From positions 1,302,001 through 1,366,000 of the forward strand of contig NZ_CP178861.1 in assembly GCF_047344985.1 (NCBI RefSeq): 64,000 nt of DNA, in the 5' to 3' direction. Below are positions 24,350 to 32,613 of the stretch, in pieces. The position numbers and the translations under genes are program-made. The stretch comes from Bdellovibrio sp047344985 (GTDB lineage: Bacteria > Bdellovibrionota > Bdellovibrionia > Bdellovibrionales > Bdellovibrionaceae). The notes beneath the pieces were generated by a model. That model saw only the letters and a list, made by a program, of their open reading frames with translations. It made no database searches and was not told the DNA's origin. Position 1 is the stretch's first letter, and every line of letters starts with the position of its first letter.

Positions 24350-24996
24350 CGAAGCCGCATCTCTAACATTTTTGCCAACGGGCCGATTTCAACTTGAGTG
24401 TCTTCGTTAGCGGCACTGATTAGTAAATCCACCTTGGGAAAATACCGAATCACGATTTTTCCATCTGAAGTTTCGCAGTTTTTTGCTGGGGACGTCACCG
24501 AGTGACGGCGGCACATGACGGGCCGGTTTTCATAAATACTGCAAGCGCCTTCATCATTAAGAAAAACGCAGCGATTGGATAAGTTGCGAACGCCTTCACG
24601 CCAAAGGGGATCTTGCAATGTGCGTTCACTCTGCTGTTGTAAACGTGAACGCTCGATAGAATGGTCTGAGCGCACCAGATTTCCCAAAACCTCGGCCTCA
24701 TAGTTAGTGATTTCCACTTCCATATGGCAGCACGCGGAGCATCCTTTTTTGCAGGATGTTTCGATGTTGGCACCTTGAGCGATTTCATTCTCAACCAATT
24801 CATGCAATTTTTTGGCACGGGGAGGACCTGCAGGAACTTTTTGTAGTTCCATATGTGCAGACTTTAGTTCTTCGCTGAGAGTTTCAAGAAAAGCCTCAAA
24901 TACATCCAAAGAAAGTTCTTTCTCATAATCCAGAATGAACTTCTTTAAAGAGCGTGTGAGTTTTTTATGCCGAGCAAAGAAAGAGTCCAAAGTCAT
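24346..24996 (-). CDS. YkgJ-family cysteine-cluster protein
   Basis: A 216-residue cytoplasmic protein with the YkgJ metal-binding pattern: SCKKGCSACCHMEVEI around the middle, then CVFLNDEGACSIYENRPVMCRRH. These cysteines probably chelate zinc or an iron-sulfur cluster. The first 70 residues are helical and charged, an extension not seen in minimal family members. The biological role of this family is unknown. Confidence 0.82.
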   Translation of the reverse strand: MTLDSFFARHKKLTRSLKKFILDYEKELSLDVFEAFLETLSEELKSAHMELQKVPAGPPRAKKLHELVENEIAQGANIETSCKKGCSACCHMEVEITNYEAEVLGNLVRSDHSIERSRLQQQSERTLQDPLWREGVRNLSNRCVFLNDEGACSIYENRPVMCRRHSVTSPAKNCETSDGKIVIRYFPKVDLLISAANEDTQVEIGPLAKMLEMRLR

Positions 24997-25044
24997 ATAC
25001 TAAGCCTAGCTCTTTCTTTGTGTGAAAAGAATTAAATCAGAAGC

Positions 25045-25716
25045 TTACTTAAAAACTGGACTGTGGTTTTTCTCTTGCAGAGCCTCTTCCACCCAGAATT
25101 GTACACCGTGATGTTCTTGAACGTTGTTCATATACTCAAGGACCATTTTATCTTTGATCTGAACACCATAAGACAAAAATCGGAAAACAATCGGGGCAAA
25201 GAAAGCATCGGCAATCGTGAAATCACCAAATAGATAGGGTCCTTCGCTTTGCTTTAAAGCTGTCTTCCACATTTCAAGAATGCGTTCGATATCAGCAATG
25301 GCACCGCGGGAAAGATGGCGTGCTTTGGTTTTCAGTTGAATGTCCATACTCAGCTCGGTGCGCAGACTGGCGAAACCCGAGTGTACTTCTGCCGCATAAC
25401 TGCGAGCCAGGGCGCGCAAAGCAGAATCATCTGGCCATAACTTCGCTTCCGGAGAAAGCTCATGAAGATATTCGGCAATCGCCAAAGAATCCCACACAAT
25501 CGTTTTTCCGTGTTTCAAGGCGGGAACTTTTTTAGAAGGGGAGTGCTTTAAAATCTGCTCCGCCGTTTTTGGAGAATCCAATTTTATATTGATCTCGCGG
25601 AAAGGAAGACCCGATTGCACGGCCACAAGCCACGCACGCATCGACCAAGAAGAGTAGGCTTTATCGCCAATAACAAGATCGAAAATAGGTTTGTCACTGT
25701 GGACGTGGTAAGTCAT
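25045..25716 (-). CDS. Glutathione S-transferase
   Basis: A 223-residue GST with the thioredoxin-like N-terminal domain (DKAYSSWSMRAWL with the likely catalytic Ser, KKVPALKHG cis-Pro loop, DSLAIAEYL glutathione contact) and a helical C-terminal domain (FGDFTIADAFFAPIVFR). It conjugates or reduces with glutathione; the substrate is unknown. The start overlaps the stop of the YecM-like gene (ATGA), so the two are co-translated. Confidence 0.9.
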   Translation of the reverse strand: MTYHVHSDKPIFDLVIGDKAYSSWSMRAWLVAVQSGLPFREINIKLDSPKTAEQILKHSPSKKVPALKHGKTIVWDSLAIAEYLHELSPEAKLWPDDSALRALARSYAAEVHSGFASLRTELSMDIQLKTKARHLSRGAIADIERILEMWKTALKQSEGPYLFGDFTIADAFFAPIVFRFLSYGVQIKDKMVLEYMNNVQEHHGVQFWVEEALQEKNHSPVFK

Positions 25717-26225
25717 GAAGGCTCCATAGCTAGTTCTTTTCTGATCACTTCACTTAAAGATTCAGGATGAAACTTGATCGCAAGTCCGTCGTTAAACTTA
25801 AGTTCCAATTCCGGATTTAAAGTTTTTTCCAGGCCGCTTGTGTTCCAGAGAAGGCCTGGATGTTTTTTCATAATATCAGGAATCAGTTCACCGACGACAA
25901 ACTCAACATGTTCCAGGCCATCGGCAACATCCTTCCCCTTTTTAGGAGCGGGAAGTTCAATTAAAAACAAATCACGATTTTTATATTTCAAAGCCTGATG
26001 CAGTTTGAAAGTTGCAATAGGCCGTCCGTTGACATTGGCTTCTGTTAAAAGATCACCGAACTGAAGCAGCGCCGCTTTTTTGATTTCATATTGTTGAAGG
26101 TTGCTAACACGATAACAGGCATGATCCATCTCAAATGACGCAACATCAATTCCTGCATTTTGAATATTGGCAAAAATACGATCCAAAAAGGCCGTATAAT
26201 CACCAATCACATTTTGAATAGGCAT
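25713..26225 (-). CDS. YecM-family VOC-fold protein
   Basis: A 170-residue protein close in pattern to E. coli YecM: DHACYRVSN, FGDLLTEANVNGRPIATFKLH, IELPAPKKGKDVADGLEHVEFV and GLAIKFHPESL. His and Glu residues at the metal-site positions are kept. YecM is a predicted metal-binding protein whose reaction is not known. It is the first gene of a two-gene unit with the GST. Confidence 0.85.
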   Translation of the reverse strand: MPIQNVIGDYTAFLDRIFANIQNAGIDVASFEMDHACYRVSNLQQYEIKKAALLQFGDLLTEANVNGRPIATFKLHQALKYKNRDLFLIELPAPKKGKDVADGLEHVEFVVGELIPDIMKKHPGLLWNTSGLEKTLNPELELKFNDGLAIKFHPESLSEVIRKELAMEPS

Positions 26226-26275
26226 AAGCTCCTTGTACCAAGGAGCTTAAAAAGGTGCCAGGGGATTTTTTACGT

Positions 26276-29200
26276 CTAAGGTGCATCATAAGTCGCAGGA
26301 ACAATCTGCGACTGAGCATCTTCGAGTAAAACATCGCGAACAGATTTATTTTGAGGAGTATACAGGATCAAATCTCCTGAGCCGTATCCCTTAAGCAAAG
26401 GAATCGTCACAGTTTCTTTTCCGGCAAGTTCGATTTCCTCAGGCATCTGCGCATAGGCTTGAGCATTTGGCGCTACAGAAATCTTTTCCCAACGATTTTC
26501 GTGACCTTCCAAATAATCGTCATATTCAATAGCGCCGGCATCCTGATGAGTCGTTGAAACTTTGATGTTCAATTCACCTGTGTCCGCCAAAGCCAAAGCA
26601 GAGATGTCCGCTTCGATGATTGCCAAAGTCGAATTATCAAAAACGGCCATACCACGTTGATCGATGACCGCGTCTGTGTAGTCTTCTTTGGCTTTCTCTG
26701 GATTTGTTGCGAAATCCGTTTCAAACTTCTTGCGAAGCTCTCGCGCTGTTGCCCCATCAAGAAGAATGCTAACGAAAGTATCACCACTTAAACCTGGAAC
26801 ATTCTCCGTCGGAAGACCTGCGATCTCCTGATCGGTTTTGCCATCTTTATCGGCATCAATCTGCACGTTGACTTCGCAAGTATCCCAGGTTGTTTGACCT
26901 TCGTAAAGTTTCACAGCGACCTGAAGAACACGCACGCCGTCTTTTTCAATGATACGGTAGCCCGCAGATTGCATATCGCAATTTCTATTGTGAGCAAGAT
27001 CAGGCTTCGTATCTTTCTTACGAGCATCTTTGCCTAAAAGATTGAATAGGTAAGCAGTGCCTTTGTTAATACCCGCATTTTCTAAAACCAGATCCACGGC
27101 ACTTCCCGCCGCATCAGCAGGTGAAGTCGCTTGCACAGTCAAAGACTTGGCACTGATTTGTGAAATTTGACGAGCGACGACAAGGGCAGGTAATTGCGCC
27201 ACTTGCTCTTTCTCTGTAGAAAAGGCCAAGAATCCATCAAGTTCGTCATTTGCACTGTTCATTAAAGAGGCTGTGACCTTCGCAGAAACAACAACCTTTT
27301 GTGATTCACCTGGAGCCAAAGTCACCGCAGAAGCAGAAACTTGCAAACCCTTAGAACCTTTCCATTCAGGTTTTAACGTTAAAGTCTCTGAGCTGATATT
27401 TTTTACGACAATTTCTTGGCGCAAAGTTTTTTGTTTTTCAATGTCAGTGATTCCAAAGGACAATGTCGCAGGGATTGTCACGACTTTCGCATTTAAAGAT
27501 TCGGCGACTTGCACGCGGCCCGCACCTTGGCGGCTTACTGTGTACTGATTCTTTTTAGCGTCAGAAATAATTTTTCCGTGCGCCAAAAGAACGGATTTAA
27601 GCTCGTAAGGAGTTAGATCTTTATATTTTTGCTTAAGCAAAGTCATCACACCCGCAATATGAGGACTTGCCATAGATGTTCCAGAATTAAGAACACCTTT
27701 GTCTCCGCCACCCATCATCGCAGAAATAATATTAGAGCCCGGTGCTGCGATTTCGGGTTTAATCAATCCATCTTCAGAGCGAGGACCGCGAGAAGAGAAC
27801 GGAGAAACCGTATCCGCCAACCAAGGCTTTTCAATTTTTGTAGCAGGTTTTAAATCAACACTGACAGGACCTCGCTTTAATTTTTCTTTGATAAGATCGC
27901 CATCTTTTTTCGAGATCATAACGCCTGGAATGTCGAATTCTCCTTCGCCACCCATAACAATGGACTCGCCATCGGCGTTATTTGCGATGATGACGGCAAT
28001 AGCACCATTGTCCTGTGCACGTTTGATTTTGTCTGCGAAAGCGACTTTGCCACGATCGATGAAAGCCACTTTGCCTTTGATTTGTTCTTTGATCGGAGAT
28101 TCAAAATCCGCATCTGCAAAACCCAAAGAAATGATCTCACCTTTAAGCTCAACGATGTCAGCCAAAGGTTTTGTGATCGCGCCTTCCAGAGCTTCAGAAG
28201 TTAAACTGTCACTAGTGAATTTAAATTCCACAGCAGGGAATTGTACGTTTTGATTTTGATTGTCGATTGTGGAAGCCACTGAAATCGCATCATCAGAAAC
28301 ACCAGGTGCACCGACGATGTAGCTTTTATCTCCATTGTTTCCAGCTGCGGCAACAACCACAGTTCCACCATGGACTAGATTGCGAATCGCATGATTGTAC
28401 ATGATGTGCGGATTGCCGTGACCACTTCCTAAAGAAAGATTCACAACGTCCAATTGATTTTTAAAACTTAAGTCTCCCGTAGGATCTGCGGCATATTCAA
28501 GTGCCGCAATCACAACTTCATCACTTGTGGAGCCCTTTGCGCCAAATACTTTAATCGCATAAAGATCCGCTGCAGGAGCAACGCCACTGTACGTGTTTAG
28601 TCCATCACCAAGTCCCGCGACAGAACCCGCAACGTGTGTTCCGTGTCCACCTTCATCCAATGGGTTCGCATCAGGAACAGGAATACGTTTTTCAAAATCA
28701 GGAGAGGCCGAGTTGTACTCAGTGCCTACGATATCAATACCGCCAACAACTTTTTTGTTAGGAAAGGCGGCATTGGGACTCTTTGGATCATTGTTTTTGT
28801 AAGCCTCTTCCGTGCCTTCGCCTGTAAACATTTTGTGAGTGTAGTCGATACCGGTATCAATGATGCCAACTCTCATTCCTTCACCGTGAATATTCTGAGC
28901 ATAAGCCGCATCAGAACCGATAAAGTTCACAGATGTGTTTGCACCAACGAGACCTTTTGTATCCGCTTCTTTGGCTTGAGGACGGGCAAACGTTCCAGAC
29001 TTTTCACCCATTACAACATTCGGAAGAGCTTTGATCGCTTCAAAAGCATCAGCCGGAGCCCAGATCGCAAGACCATTGAGAACTAATTTATAGCGAATCA
29101 AAACACGAATCTTCGGAGAAATTTTTTGCAGCTCTGCAATCGTTTTGTCTTGTTCTTGTTGAATCGCCGCCAAAAGTCGTTTGTCGATAACAAGCTCGCC

Positions 29201-29419
29201 ATTTTGTCTTTTAGAAGTTTCAAGCAAAGCCGGATTTTGCAATTTTAAAATCGCAATCATCGGCTCTTCCACCTCAGGGCGTGTGACGTAAAGACCTTCT
29301 AGAAACTCCGCGCCTGTTAAGGTGCCTTTAGAAGATTTCGTACAGCCCGTGATCAACAATGCTGAAAGAAGCAGTGATGTAAAATATTTTGACTGAGAGA
29401 GGTGGTTCTTTATTCTCAT
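26276..29419 (-). CDS. Large subtilisin-like protease lipoprotein with PA domain
   Basis: A 1047-residue lipoprotein (LITGC, Cys26). An I9-type propeptide region spans about 85-140. The S8 domain has Asp188 (GIIDTGIDYTH), His259 (GGHGTHVAG), the oxyanion Asn (AAGNNGDK) and Ser582 (NSGTSMASPHIAG). A protease-associated (PA) domain is inserted at about 405-525 (KVAFIDRGKVAFADK, GAIAVIIANN). Beyond 640 there are Fn3-like beta domains (VVKNISSETLTLKPEW) and a C-terminal extension. The architecture recalls C5a-peptidase-type enzymes. Probably exposed on the surface or in the periplasm; use against prey proteins is inferred. Confidence 0.9.
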   Translation of the reverse strand: MRIKNHLSQSKYFTSLLLSALLITGCTKSSKGTLTGAEFLEGLYVTRPEVEEPMIAILKLQNPALLETSKRQNGELVIDKRLLAAIQQEQDKTIAELQKISPKIRVLIRYKLVLNGLAIWAPADAFEAIKALPNVVMGEKSGTFARPQAKEADTKGLVGANTSVNFIGSDAAYAQNIHGEGMRVGIIDTGIDYTHKMFTGEGTEEAYKNNDPKSPNAAFPNKKVVGGIDIVGTEYNSASPDFEKRIPVPDANPLDEGGHGTHVAGSVAGLGDGLNTYSGVAPAADLYAIKVFGAKGSTSDEVVIAALEYAADPTGDLSFKNQLDVVNLSLGSGHGNPHIMYNHAIRNLVHGGTVVVAAAGNNGDKSYIVGAPGVSDDAISVASTIDNQNQNVQFPAVEFKFTSDSLTSEALEGAITKPLADIVELKGEIISLGFADADFESPIKEQIKGKVAFIDRGKVAFADKIKRAQDNGAIAVIIANNADGESIVMGGEGEFDIPGVMISKKDGDLIKEKLKRGPVSVDLKPATKIEKPWLADTVSPFSSRGPRSEDGLIKPEIAAPGSNIISAMMGGGDKGVLNSGTSMASPHIAGVMTLLKQKYKDLTPYELKSVLLAHGKIISDAKKNQYTVSRQGAGRVQVAESLNAKVVTIPATLSFGITDIEKQKTLRQEIVVKNISSETLTLKPEWKGSKGLQVSASAVTLAPGESQKVVVSAKVTASLMNSANDELDGFLAFSTEKEQVAQLPALVVARQISQISAKSLTVQATSPADAAGSAVDLVLENAGINKGTAYLFNLLGKDARKKDTKPDLAHNRNCDMQSAGYRIIEKDGVRVLQVAVKLYEGQTTWDTCEVNVQIDADKDGKTDQEIAGLPTENVPGLSGDTFVSILLDGATARELRKKFETDFATNPEKAKEDYTDAVIDQRGMAVFDNSTLAIIEADISALALADTGELNIKVSTTHQDAGAIEYDDYLEGHENRWEKISVAPNAQAYAQMPEEIELAGKETVTIPLLKGYGSGDLILYTPQNKSVRDVLLEDAQSQIVPATYDAP

Positions 29420-29611
29420 TGGTGGCTCTTTCTTTTAGTGTCATCTCGACACTGAATTACGGGCAAACAGACCTGCGTCGGTTGTATATCCAAGAAATAT
29501 GCCGGAAGAAAGCACGTTTTTGACAATGTTTCAGGAGCTTTCTGGGACCAATATTGAAGCAGAATGTCAGAGATACTTGTGAATCAATCTCAAAGGAACT
29601 AGCTTTTACCA

Positions 29612-30346
29612 ATGGCACAAAATAAATACGACGATCCCGATTTTTTCGCTAGTTACAGCAATATGCCCCGTTCGCAGCAAGGACTTGAAGCTGCAGGGGA
29701 GTGGCATGTTCTGCGGACAATGCTTCCCGATTTTCAAGGAAAAACAGTTTTAGATCTTGGTTGTGGTTTCGGGTGGCACTGTCGCTATGCGGTTGAGCAG
29801 GGGGCCGCTTCTGTTATTGGCGTCGACCTCTCAGAAAAGATGCTTAAGCGTGCTCAGGAAATGACTCAAGACTCGCGCATCACCTATCAACGAGGTTCTA
29901 TTGAAGGTGTCGAGTACAAGGAAAACCAATTCGACGTGGTGATCAGTTCGCTCGCGTTTCACTACATCGAAAACTTTGCGGAGCAGTGTCGCAAGACTTA
30001 TCGTTGGCTTAAGCCTGGTGGTTCGTTTGTGTTCTCTGTAGAGCATCCTATTTTTACATCTCTAGAGTCACAAAATTGGATCATTGGTCCGACAGGAGAG
30101 CGTCTGCATTGGCCTGTTGATAATTACCAACTTGAAGGTCCCCGCAATACAAAATGGCTGACGGGAGACGTGACAAAATTCCATCGCACTTTTGCGACGT
30201 ATATAAACTCTCTCGTGGAAGCCGGATTTCAAATAAAAAAAGTAATTGAGCCAGAACCTTCGCCGGAGATGTTAAATCAAATTCCCGAATTAAAAGATGA
30301 AATGCGTCGACCGATGTTCTTGATGATCGCATCAATGAAACCATAA
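29612..30346 (+). CDS. Class I SAM-dependent methyltransferase
   Basis: A 244-residue methyltransferase with motif I VLDLGCGFGWHCRYA (near 49-63), the acidic end of strand 2 (IGVDLSEKM) and motif IV DVVISSLAFHYIE. The C-terminal part (FHRTFATYINSLVEAGF) is typical of small-molecule enzymes of the UbiE/BioC type. Substrate not identifiable. A single gene, facing a terminator shared with the convergent SRPBCC gene. Confidence 0.85.
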   Translation: MAQNKYDDPDFFASYSNMPRSQQGLEAAGEWHVLRTMLPDFQGKTVLDLGCGFGWHCRYAVEQGAASVIGVDLSEKMLKRAQEMTQDSRITYQRGSIEGVEYKENQFDVVISSLAFHYIENFAEQCRKTYRWLKPGGSFVFSVEHPIFTSLESQNWIIGPTGERLHWPVDNYQLEGPRNTKWLTGDVTKFHRTFATYINSLVEAGFQIKKVIEPEPSPEMLNQIPELKDEMRRPMFLMIASMKP

Positions 30347-30347
30347 A

Positions 30348-30374
30348 AAAGAGGCTCCGCGATGGAGCCTCTTT
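30348..30374. terminator. Bidirectional terminator between convergent genes
   Basis: A perfect 11-bp stem (AAAGAGGCTCC with GGAGCCTCTTT, loop GCGAT), with an A-run on one side and T at the end of the stem on the other. It serves the methyltransferase and SRPBCC genes. Confidence 0.8.
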
Positions 30375-30382
30375 GAGTCGTA

Positions 30383-31336
30383 TTAAGCTTGTTTTGCCAA
30401 GTAGTCTTCGAGTTTGTCGAAAGAACCTGTCCAGCCCTGAGTCATGCCTGTTCTTGCTTTGACGAATGTCTCCAGTTCTTCCGGAGTCACATTGCCATAA
30501 GTTTCCCAAGTCACAGTCACTCGTGTTTGGTCGGGACCTTCTTCGCTGAGAACAACCGTTGTCAGCATGGTCTCGGGCCACGTTGGTGCCATCGGGTGAC
30601 GGGATGTATTTTCTTTTTCATCCGCGAACTGTTGTGTGTACTTGATGAGATGTGGTTTTTCCATCTCCAGATAATGAGCCTTGCCGTACATTTTCGCATC
30701 ACCATTGGTCATAAAATAAAATGTATTTCCGCCAGGTCTGATATCCGAGCGAATGAACTCCATTTTAAATCCCGCGGGGGCCAACCACTGTGAGAAATGT
30801 TTTGGGTTCGTCCACATCTCATACATAAGACTGATCGGTGCATCGAAAGTTCTGTTGATAACAAACTGCTCTTTGCCTTCCGTCTCTTTTGCCAAGTATT
30901 CAGCCAAACGATCCCAAGTGGAATTTCCGCTGGCTTGTTTGATAAACTTACGAGTTTCTTCAGCCGCTTCCGGAGTTGGCAATGTCATTGTCATCTCCAT
31001 TTTTGTTTTGCCTTTCACCTCGGCAAACTCAACGGTCACGCGGAAAAGAGGCGGGCGATCATCGTTGCCACCATGGTCATAAACCAGGCGAGAATATTTT
31101 TCGACCTCATGATAGATCGTTTTATTTTCGTAGTCTGTGCCATCGGGACCGTGCATTGTGTAGGCCCAATGTCCTCCCGGTTTTAAATCTTTGCTATGAG
31201 TTGTGATCGTGAAGCCGCGCGGGCCCCACCACTGCGCAACTTGTTTTGGGTCTGTCCAAGCATCCCAGACAAGTTTAACCGGAGCATCGTAGATACGAGA
31301 GATCTTGATCTCGTTGGATTTATTTTTTGCGGCCAT
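30383..31336 (-). CDS. Tandem SRPBCC (AHSA1-like) protein
   Basis: A 317-residue protein made of two SRPBCC/START-like domains in tandem: the first (about 8-150) has RIYDAPVKLVWDAWTDPKQVAQWWGP, the second (about 155-315) has RTFDAPISLMYEMWTNPKHFSQWLAP. Each ends with a helix including W or L after FDKLEDYL. Such domains bind hydrophobic ligands. The gene overlaps the upstream arsR gene by 17 bases. ArsR plus SRPBCC is a common pair in bacteria, but function and ligand are not known. Confidence 0.88.
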   Translation of the reverse strand: MAAKNKSNEIKISRIYDAPVKLVWDAWTDPKQVAQWWGPRGFTITTHSKDLKPGGHWAYTMHGPDGTDYENKTIYHEVEKYSRLVYDHGGNDDRPPLFRVTVEFAEVKGKTKMEMTMTLPTPEAAEETRKFIKQASGNSTWDRLAEYLAKETEGKEQFVINRTFDAPISLMYEMWTNPKHFSQWLAPAGFKMEFIRSDIRPGGNTFYFMTNGDAKMYGKAHYLEMEKPHLIKYTQQFADEKENTSRHPMAPTWPETMLTTVVLSEEGPDQTRVTVTWETYGNVTPEELETFVKARTGMTQGWTGSFDKLEDYLAKQA

Positions 31337-31688
31337 GGTTTTTTCCTTTCGTTTTTTTCTTTTCAGCAGTCACAGTTTTTAAATAAGCATCCAGGCGATC
31401 GAAACTTTCTTCCCAGAAAATTCGATACTGCTCCATCCAATCGGAAGCTTCTTTCAAAGCTTCACCGTTGAGTTTGCAGGGACGCCATTGAGCTTCTTTG
31501 GTTTTGGTGATGAGTCCCGCTTTTTCTAGAACCTTGAGATGTTTTGTGATGGCGGGGAGACTCATTTCATTCAGAAAAGGTTTTGCGAGATCAGAAACAT
31601 TCGCTTCACCTTTTGAAAGGTGCGCAAGCATGGCGCGCCGAGTGGGATCGGCAAGAGCTGCGAATGTCTGGCTGAGATGGTCTTGCAT
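31320..31688 (-). CDS. ArsR-family winged-helix regulator
   Basis: A 122-residue regulator: FAALADPTRRAMLAHLSKGE, then the recognition helix region MSLPAITKHLKVLEKAGL and wing TKTKEAQWRPCKL. It lacks the metal-binding ELCVCDL motif of true arsenic sensors, so it is a metal-independent ArsR type. It forms an overlapping operon with the SRPBCC gene and probably autoregulates; GGTTAA repeats just upstream (31691-31722) could be its site. Confidence 0.88.
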   Translation of the reverse strand: MQDHLSQTFAALADPTRRAMLAHLSKGEANVSDLAKPFLNEMSLPAITKHLKVLEKAGLITKTKEAQWRPCKLNGEALKEASDWMEQYRIFWEESFDRLDAYLKTVTAEKKKTKGKNHGRKK

Positions 31689-31887
31689 ATTTTACCCTTT
31701 GGTTAATTAACTTATAGGTTAAATATAGTCTGTAACAGAATAAGTGTCAAGAGGGTGCATAAGTGCTTGAAATGAGGACGCTATTGCTTGTTAAAGGTCA
31801 GATAAAGGTCGCGAAAAGAAGTCCCAGACCTTGAGGTCCTCTGCCATTGCACATTAACCTAGGACTACTAACTAAAGGATGCGTTTT

Positions 31888-32565
31888 ATGATGATGAAGT
31901 CTGTCTTGGCCGTGTTAGCGGCGGTGGTCGTTGTTCCTTCTTCTTTTGCTCTTGCGAAAGAGATTCCTGTTCAGGGCCGTTTGTTCGCGGGTGTTTCAAG
32001 TATTAATCCTACCAACGTAAACGACACGATCGAAGCACAAGGGCTTAAGAAGTTAGACAACTACACTCGTCTTGGTATCGAGATCACGTATCCTTTGCAT
32101 CGTTATTTGGACGTTGGTATTCGCTACACAAAAAGATTGGCTTCTGTTGAGGAAAATCCAGACAGTTCCAGCACAGATTACAGTGCGAAAGTAGATCAAG
32201 ACTCGATGCTCGTATTAGCACGCGTGCCGATTGTGAAATCAGATTTGATTCACTTCGACGTGTTTGCAGGAGTCGGCGGAAGTAATACAACATTGAAAGT
32301 AAAAACAGCGAGCCAAGACGGAGAGTTCACTCGTCGCGCGGGTGGAGATTGGCTTGCGACACCTTATGCTTCCGCAGGAGCTTCGTTCGCTATCGGTTAC
32401 AAACAAGTCTACTTGGTTTTTGAAGGCGGCTACGAAACGAATAAAGTCGATGGCTTTAAACGTTCGGGCTCAGCAAGCACAAGCATTGATACTTTGGATT
32501 TGTCGGGATCTTATGTCTCGATAGGTTTGATGTTTGATGGTGTGCCGGGAACTGTAGGAAAGTAA
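31888..32565 (+). CDS. Outer-membrane beta-barrel protein
   Basis: A 225-residue secreted protein with signal peptide ending ALA-K and alternating hydrophobic beta strands (YTRLGIEITYPLHRYLDVGIRY, DSMLVLARVPIV, FHVFAG-type turns), consistent with an eight- to ten-strand outer-membrane barrel. The ATG at 31888 has AAAGGA 9 bases upstream; ATGs at 31879, 31891 and 31894 are alternatives. No specific function. Confidence 0.7.
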   Translation: MMMKSVLAVLAAVVVVPSSFALAKEIPVQGRLFAGVSSINPTNVNDTIEAQGLKKLDNYTRLGIEITYPLHRYLDVGIRYTKRLASVEENPDSSSTDYSAKVDQDSMLVLARVPIVKSDLIHFDVFAGVGGSNTTLKVKTASQDGEFTRRAGGDWLATPYASAGASFAIGYKQVYLVFEGGYETNKVDGFKRSGSASTSIDTLDLSGSYVSIGLMFDGVPGTVGK

Positions 32566-32570
32566 AAATA

Positions 32571-32606
32571 AAAAACCCGAATCGAGAGATTCGGGTTTTG
32601 TTTTTT
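32571..32606. terminator. Bidirectional rho-independent terminator
   Basis: A 12-bp stem (AAAACCCGAATC with GATTCGGGTTTT, loop GAGA) followed by G and six T, between convergent genes. Confidence 0.88.
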
Positions 32607-32613
32607 AGGGATA

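Noticed and set aside
29437..29453. AGTGTC/GACACT inverted repeat before the large subtilase
   Set aside because: Short 6-base arms and no overlap with the ribosome site; could be chance, so not listed as a regulatory site.
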